64,000 nucleotides of DNA from contig JAGTJX010000002.1 in the NCBI GenBank assembly GCA_023657465.1, positions 186,001 to 250,000 of the forward strand. Direction: 5' to 3'. Positions within the stretch are counted from its first letter, which is position 1; each line of letters starts with the position of its first letter. The translations under genes were made by a program, and so were the position numbers. Source of the stretch: Lysobacteraceae bacterium. Its GTDB lineage: Bacteria > Bdellovibrionota > UBA1018 > JAGTJX01. Under the pieces are notes generated by a model. That model was given only the letters and a program-made list of their open reading frames with translations. It ran no database searches and was not told where the DNA came from. Positions 60,555 through 64,000 of the stretch are shown piece after piece.

Positions 60555-61352
60555 ATGCGTCTGCTCAGTGTTTTTGCATTCTTGGTGTTGAGTCTCTCAG
60601 CCTGGGGGCAAACGAAGACTTACGACCAATGCTGCTTCTGTGTAACCGATGATCCCAAGAATCATTATGGGTTTTCTAATAAACAGAAAAAAGATTGCGA
60701 CCTTTGGCGCAAAGAACAAACGCAGAAAGGTGCGTGCCAGGTTTCAGAAATGATTTATTTTAAACAGACTGAAGATAAAAAAATTCCTATAAAATACTAC
60801 TGCAAAAAAATAAACATATTCACAAATTTTCATGGGATGCCAGATTTTATTGGAGTTCCTTTTGCGATATCAAAAACTTTTTCTGAATATTATCACGCAA
60901 AAGAAGTTTGTTACGATGGCCATAGTTGTAATGTGTTTGATCGAACAGATTTAATTGAAGACTATGCAAAAAAGCTTTCAGAAGAATCTCCCGAAACCAA
61001 GTTCAGTATCTCTGGGAATCAAAATCCTGGGGGATGGATTAATACAGAATCATTATTCAAAAGATGGTTCTCAAAAAATGTAAGGGAAGATAAAAAAACC
61101 TCTTCACGAGTTCAAGTAAATATCGATAAAGTTAAAGTCTCGGTCAAATACGATCCATGTTCACGAGCGGGTGATCGTTGTATCTGGATAAATCCAAATA
61201 ATCTGTTGCCGAGAGAAGGCGATACGAACGATATGAATGAAAAAAAATGCATCGATCATGGAAAACTTACGACACAAGTATGCTGTCCTAAGCGAGATAA
61301 TAGAGCTTGGAGAAACGGAGTTTGGCTGCAACCTGAAGAGGTTTGCGAGTAA
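60555..61352 (+). CDS. Secreted cysteine-rich protein
   Basis: Product of 265 residues. Signal peptide ends at AWGQ. The mature part has about 14 cysteines, mostly paired or in clusters (YDQCCFCVTDD, YYCKKIN, VCYDGHSCNVF, PCSRAGDRCIW, VCCPKRDN), so several disulfides are likely, and a YNYG-free, charged core. Insert GDTNDMNEKKC precedes the last cluster. No family recognised. It sits between glyA and nrdR on the other strand and interrupts that operon order. Confidence 0.75.
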   Translation: MRLLSVFAFLVLSLSAWGQTKTYDQCCFCVTDDPKNHYGFSNKQKKDCDLWRKEQTQKGACQVSEMIYFKQTEDKKIPIKYYCKKINIFTNFHGMPDFIGVPFAISKTFSEYYHAKEVCYDGHSCNVFDRTDLIEDYAKKLSEESPETKFSISGNQNPGGWINTESLFKRWFSKNVREDKKTSSRVQVNIDKVKVSVKYDPCSRAGDRCIWINPNNLLPREGDTNDMNEKKCIDHGKLTTQVCCPKRDNRAWRNGVWLQPEEVCE

Positions 61353-61365
61353 GTAGTCTTATTAG

Positions 61366-62628
61366 TTAGTGCTTATAGAGCGGAAACGTTCTGCAGAGCT
61401 CTTTTACGCTGCCACGAACCTTCTTAAGAGTCGCCTCATCGCCTTTAGATCCGATGACTTCGCCAATCCACTTACCGATTTGTTTCATCTCGGGTTCCTT
61501 CATCCCACGAGTGGTGAGAGCAGGGGTGCCGATACGGATGCCGCTCGTAACAAACGGACTCCTAGTTTCGTTAGGGACTGTGTTCTTATTCACTGTGATG
61601 CCTGCGATATCAAGCCATGCTTCTGCGTCCTTACCAGTGACGGAGCCATCTTTGAACGCCCTAAGATCACAGAGCATGAGGTGGTTATCTGTACCGTTAG
61701 ATGCGAGCTTGAATCCTTGGCTCATCATCTCTGATGCCATGGCCTTAGCATTTTTAATCACTTGGCTTTGGTATTCTTTGAATCCAGGAGCAAGCGCCTC
61801 ACCGAATGCTACGGCCTTAGCAGCAATCACATGCATGAGAGGGCCCCCTTGGATGCCAGGGAAAATAAGCGAGTTTGCTGCTTTGATTCTGTCGGCGTTA
61901 TTAGACAGAATGATTCCACCACGAGGACCTCGAAGAGTCTTGTGAGTCGTCGATGTAGTGTAAGTCGCATGAGGAATCGGAGAAGGGTGGAGTCCTGCAG
62001 CGACAAGTCCCGCAATGTGGGCCATATCGACAATGAGGTCTGCGCCTACTTCGCGCGCAATCTCTCCGAAAATTTTGAAATCAATGATGCGTGGGTACGC
62101 ACTTGCTCCAGCGACGATGACTTTGGGTTTTTCTCGTTTAGCTAGATCACGGATCTGATCGTAGTCGAGTAAGTGTGTTTCAGGATGGATGCCGTAAGAG
62201 ATGATTTTGAAGAGCTTCCCACTGAAGTTCACCGGTGATCCGTGAGTGAGGTGGCCACCTTGAGAGAGATCCATGCCGAGTAATTTGTCTCCAGCGTTCA
62301 TCAGCGCCATGTAGGCTGCCATGTTGGCTTGAGATCCTGAGTGAGGCTGAACGTTTGCGCCTTCTGCTCCGAAGATTTTCTTCACACGTTCAATCGCAAG
62401 TGCTTCGACTTGATCTACGAATTCGCAGCCGCCGTAGTAGCGCTTCGAAGGGTAACCTTCTGCGTACTTGTTCGTGAGTACAGAGCCTTGAGCTTCGAGT
62501 ACTGCAGGTGAGACGTAGTTTTCTGAAGCGATGAGCTCTAAGCCTTCTTCTTCACGGACAGCTTCTCTACCGATTGCTGCAAAAATTTCTGGATCAGTTT
62601 GTTTGAGGTTCGTCGTTGGGATGCTCAT
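61366..62628 (-). CDS. glyA: Serine hydroxymethyltransferase
   Basis: PLP enzyme that converts serine and tetrahydrofolate to glycine and methylene-THF. The PLP lysine is in [15 protein letters not shown], and [22 protein letters not shown] and [18 protein letters not shown] are the N-terminal motifs. Length 420 residues is normal. One base separates it from rpiB upstream. It is convergent with the Cys-rich secreted gene. Confidence 0.98.
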   Translation of the reverse strand: MSIPTTNLKQTDPEIFAAIGREAVREEEGLELIASENYVSPAVLEAQGSVLTNKYAEGYPSKRYYGGCEFVDQVEALAIERVKKIFGAEGANVQPHSGSQANMAAYMALMNAGDKLLGMDLSQGGHLTHGSPVNFSGKLFKIISYGIHPETHLLDYDQIRDLAKREKPKVIVAGASAYPRIIDFKIFGEIAREVGADLIVDMAHIAGLVAAGLHPSPIPHATYTTSTTHKTLRGPRGGIILSNNADRIKAANSLIFPGIQGGPLMHVIAAKAVAFGEALAPGFKEYQSQVIKNAKAMASEMMSQGFKLASNGTDNHLMLCDLRAFKDGSVTGKDAEAWLDIAGITVNKNTVPNETRSPFVTSGIRIGTPALTTRGMKEPEMKQIGKWIGEVIGSKGDEATLKKVRGSVKELCRTFPLYKH

Positions 62629-62629
62629 T

Positions 62630-63067
62630 TTATTTCTCCAGTTTCATCATTTTTTTCACTCTGGCTTCGTGGCGTTCGTCTTTTGAAAACGGTGTTTCAA
62701 TGAAGGTGCGAGTGATTTCGATTGCAGTTTTTGGTTCTAAGAATCTTTGGCCAAGGCAGAGGATGTTGGCGTCGTTGTGTTCCTTCGAGAGTTTTGCAAC
62801 GGCGACTTCAGAGACGAGAGCAGCGCGGATACCTGGGATTTTGTTTGCAGCGATTGACATGCCGACACCGCTTCCACAGATGAGGACACCGAGAGCACCC
62901 GGAGTCTTTGCAACCTGGCGTGAACACTTCTCAGCATAATCTGGATAGTCGACACGTTCTGCTGATGGGGGGCCTAGATCTACCCATTCGTAGTCTTTGA
63001 GCACTCGTTTGATTTGTTCTTTGAGTTCGAATCCGGCATGGTCTGATGCGATCCAGATTTTTAGCAT
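62630..63067 (-). CDS. rpiB: Ribose-5-phosphate isomerase B
   Basis: LacAB/RpiB fold enzyme of the pentose phosphate pathway, 145 residues from ATG 63067. [14 protein letters not shown] holds the first active-site loop, and [21 protein letters not shown] has the catalytic Cys and anion hole. The frame to 63133 adds a leader without family support. Directly coupled with glyA (one base) and 100 bases after fabF. Confidence 0.95.
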   Translation of the reverse strand: MLKIWIASDHAGFELKEQIKRVLKDYEWVDLGPPSAERVDYPDYAEKCSRQVAKTPGALGVLICGSGVGMSIAANKIPGIRAALVSEVAVAKLSKEHNDANILCLGQRFLEPKTAIEITRTFIETPFSKDERHEARVKKMMKLEK

Positions 63068-63166
63068 GGTGGGACAGTACTTCAGTCGACAGGGGAGAAG
63101 CAATAGTATGTAACTTTTACTTTTGTTAACCAAGATATTGTGCGTTAAGTAGTTGAAATATCTAAG

Positions 63167-64000
63167 TTAAATCTTACTCATCAAGAGACTGGCGTTCGTG
63201 CCGCCGAATCCGAAGCTATTACTGATTGCATGCTTAATCGTTTTCTTCACTGCTTTGTTAGGTGTGAGGTTCAGACCAAGCTTTGCAATGTCTGGATCAA
63301 TAGAATCTAAATTGATCGTCGGCGGAACCACACTGTCTCTCATCGCAAGAAGAGTAATGATCGCTTCGATTGCGCCTGCTGCACCTAAGAGATGTCCAGT
63401 CATGGACTTCGTCGCACTCACATGAAGCTTCGAAACATTACCTTCCATGAGCGTATGAATCGCAGTCGACTCTTCGATATCTCCTGTGCCTGTAGAAGTT
63501 GCATGTGCGTTCACGTAGTCGATGTCACCAGGATTGAGTCCTGCTTCCTTCAACGCTGCTTTCATCGCACGCAGTCCGCCTTCGCCGCCTGGAGCAGGTG
63601 AGGTGAGGTGATACGCATCAGCTGTAGCGCCGTAGCCAGTGATCTCACCGTAAATTTTCGCTCCACGTTTTTTGGCGTGCTCATAATTTTCTAAAACTAA
63701 GATCGCAGCACCTTCACCCATGACGAATCCATCGCGGTCCTTATCAAAAGGACGAGATGCGCGCTTGGGTTCATCGTTACGAGTAGAGAGAGCCTTCATC
63801 GCACCGAATCCACCGATGCCCAGAGGACTGATTGTCGCTTCAGAGCCACCTGCAACCATGATGTCGCACTCTCCGCGTTTGATCACGCGGACGGCTTCAC
63901 CGATAGCATGACTGCTCGATGCGCAAGCAGTGACGACACATTGCTGTGAGCCTTTTAAATTAAGGAGCATAGAAACTTGGCCTGCAGCCATGTTTGCAAT
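63167..64000 (-). CDS. fabF: 3-oxoacyl-ACP synthase II, 5' part outside window
   Basis: Condensing enzyme for fatty acid elongation; the N-terminal third lies beyond the right edge (frame continues as IAN upstream of MAAGQVSMLL). Catalytic triad visible: Cys in VVTACASSSHAIGEA, His in NAHATSTGTGD, His in SATKSMTGHLLGAAGA. C-terminus SFGFGGTNASLL is intact. Likely first gene of a fabF-rpiB-glyA operon. Confidence 0.97.
   Translation of the reverse strand: MANMAAGQVSMLLNLKGSQQCVVTACASSSHAIGEAVRVIKRGECDIMVAGGSEATISPLGIGGFGAMKALSTRNDEPKRASRPFDKDRDGFVMGEGAAILVLENYEHAKKRGAKIYGEITGYGATADAYHLTSPAPGGEGGLRAMKAALKEAGLNPGDIDYVNAHATSTGTGDIEESTAIHTLMEGNVSKLHVSATKSMTGHLLGAAGAIEAIITLLAMRDSVVPPTINLDSIDPDIAKLGLNLTPNKAVKKTIKHAISNSFGFGGTNASLLMSKI

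Noticed and set aside
61454-61945. 163-codon plus-strand frame over glyA
   Set aside because: glyA is intact and highly conserved on the other strand; this frame has no independent support.

Overview
The window looks like chromosomal DNA of a Gram-negative bacterium with an AT-leaning, roughly mid-40s % GC composition (judged by eye, not computed). Lipobox proteins, barrel-like secreted proteins, a meso-diaminopimelate-type murein recycling ligase (Mpl), FtsK, FabI/FabF and EF-P lysylation (EpmA) fit that. The many small signal-peptide proteins, several murein and gamma-glutamyl hydrolases, a FliG-C paralogue and Rsm22 suggest a Bdellovibrionota-like organism; this is inference, as there is no 16S gene here.

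Layout. 1-12.3 kb: 3' part of a subtilisin-like protease, heme A synthase, two small secreted proteins, ribosomal protein L28, a DMT exporter, a 1110-residue secreted propeller protein, a 746-residue secreted protein with two Ig-like repeats, a PIG-L deacetylase and an Rsm22 methyltransferase. 12.4-18.7 kb: a co-directional block with ssb, a glycosyltransferase fused to an L,D-transpeptidase, an FAD oxidoreductase, a penicillin-binding-fold hydrolase and mpl; this reads as an envelope/murein module. 18.7-25.4 kb: a frameshifted secreted protein, a degenerate sigma-54-activator-like protein (also frameshifted), adenosine deaminase, fabI, a DMT exporter coupled to a stand-alone FliG C-terminal domain, and small genes. 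25.7-32.1 kb: tRNA-Pro, then a mobile-element scar: an ISL3-type element with tandem copies of its left end, sitting in an IS481-type element that has cut the 5' end off an S1-domain gene; further right an XRE regulator/membrane protein pair with a large operator palindrome, an SRAP-family gene with a one-base frameshift, and a second IS481 end that removed the start of a small secreted protein gene. 32.2-38.6 kb: a thrice-frameshifted secreted protein gene, a DoxX-like membrane protein, a HEAT-repeat protein, a DUF1460 amidase overlapping a poly-gamma-glutamate hydrolase-like gene, and an APC permease. 38.7-50 kb: an HhH secreted protein, a queuosine-precursor-transporter-like protein fused to a CofE/FolC2-like gamma-glutamyl ligase domain, GST-epmA, nudL, ftsK, cca, an NFACT protein and an RlmI-like methyltransferase. 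51-64 kb: uvrB, an MFS-Ste24-barrel operon, a tightly overlapping nrdR-nusB-envelope-protein operon, a Cys-rich secreted protein, and glyA-rpiB-fabF.

The most unusual signals are the two fusions (transporter-gamma-glutamyl ligase; glycosyltransferase-transpeptidase), two families of dispersed palindromic elements (38.6/48.3 kb and 53.2/60.5 kb), the nested IS scar, the XRE operator, and a run of genes between 20 and 37 kb that each need one-base corrections, mostly in homopolymers, to read as intact proteins. The last point may be assembly error rather than biology and affects how that stretch should be annotated.
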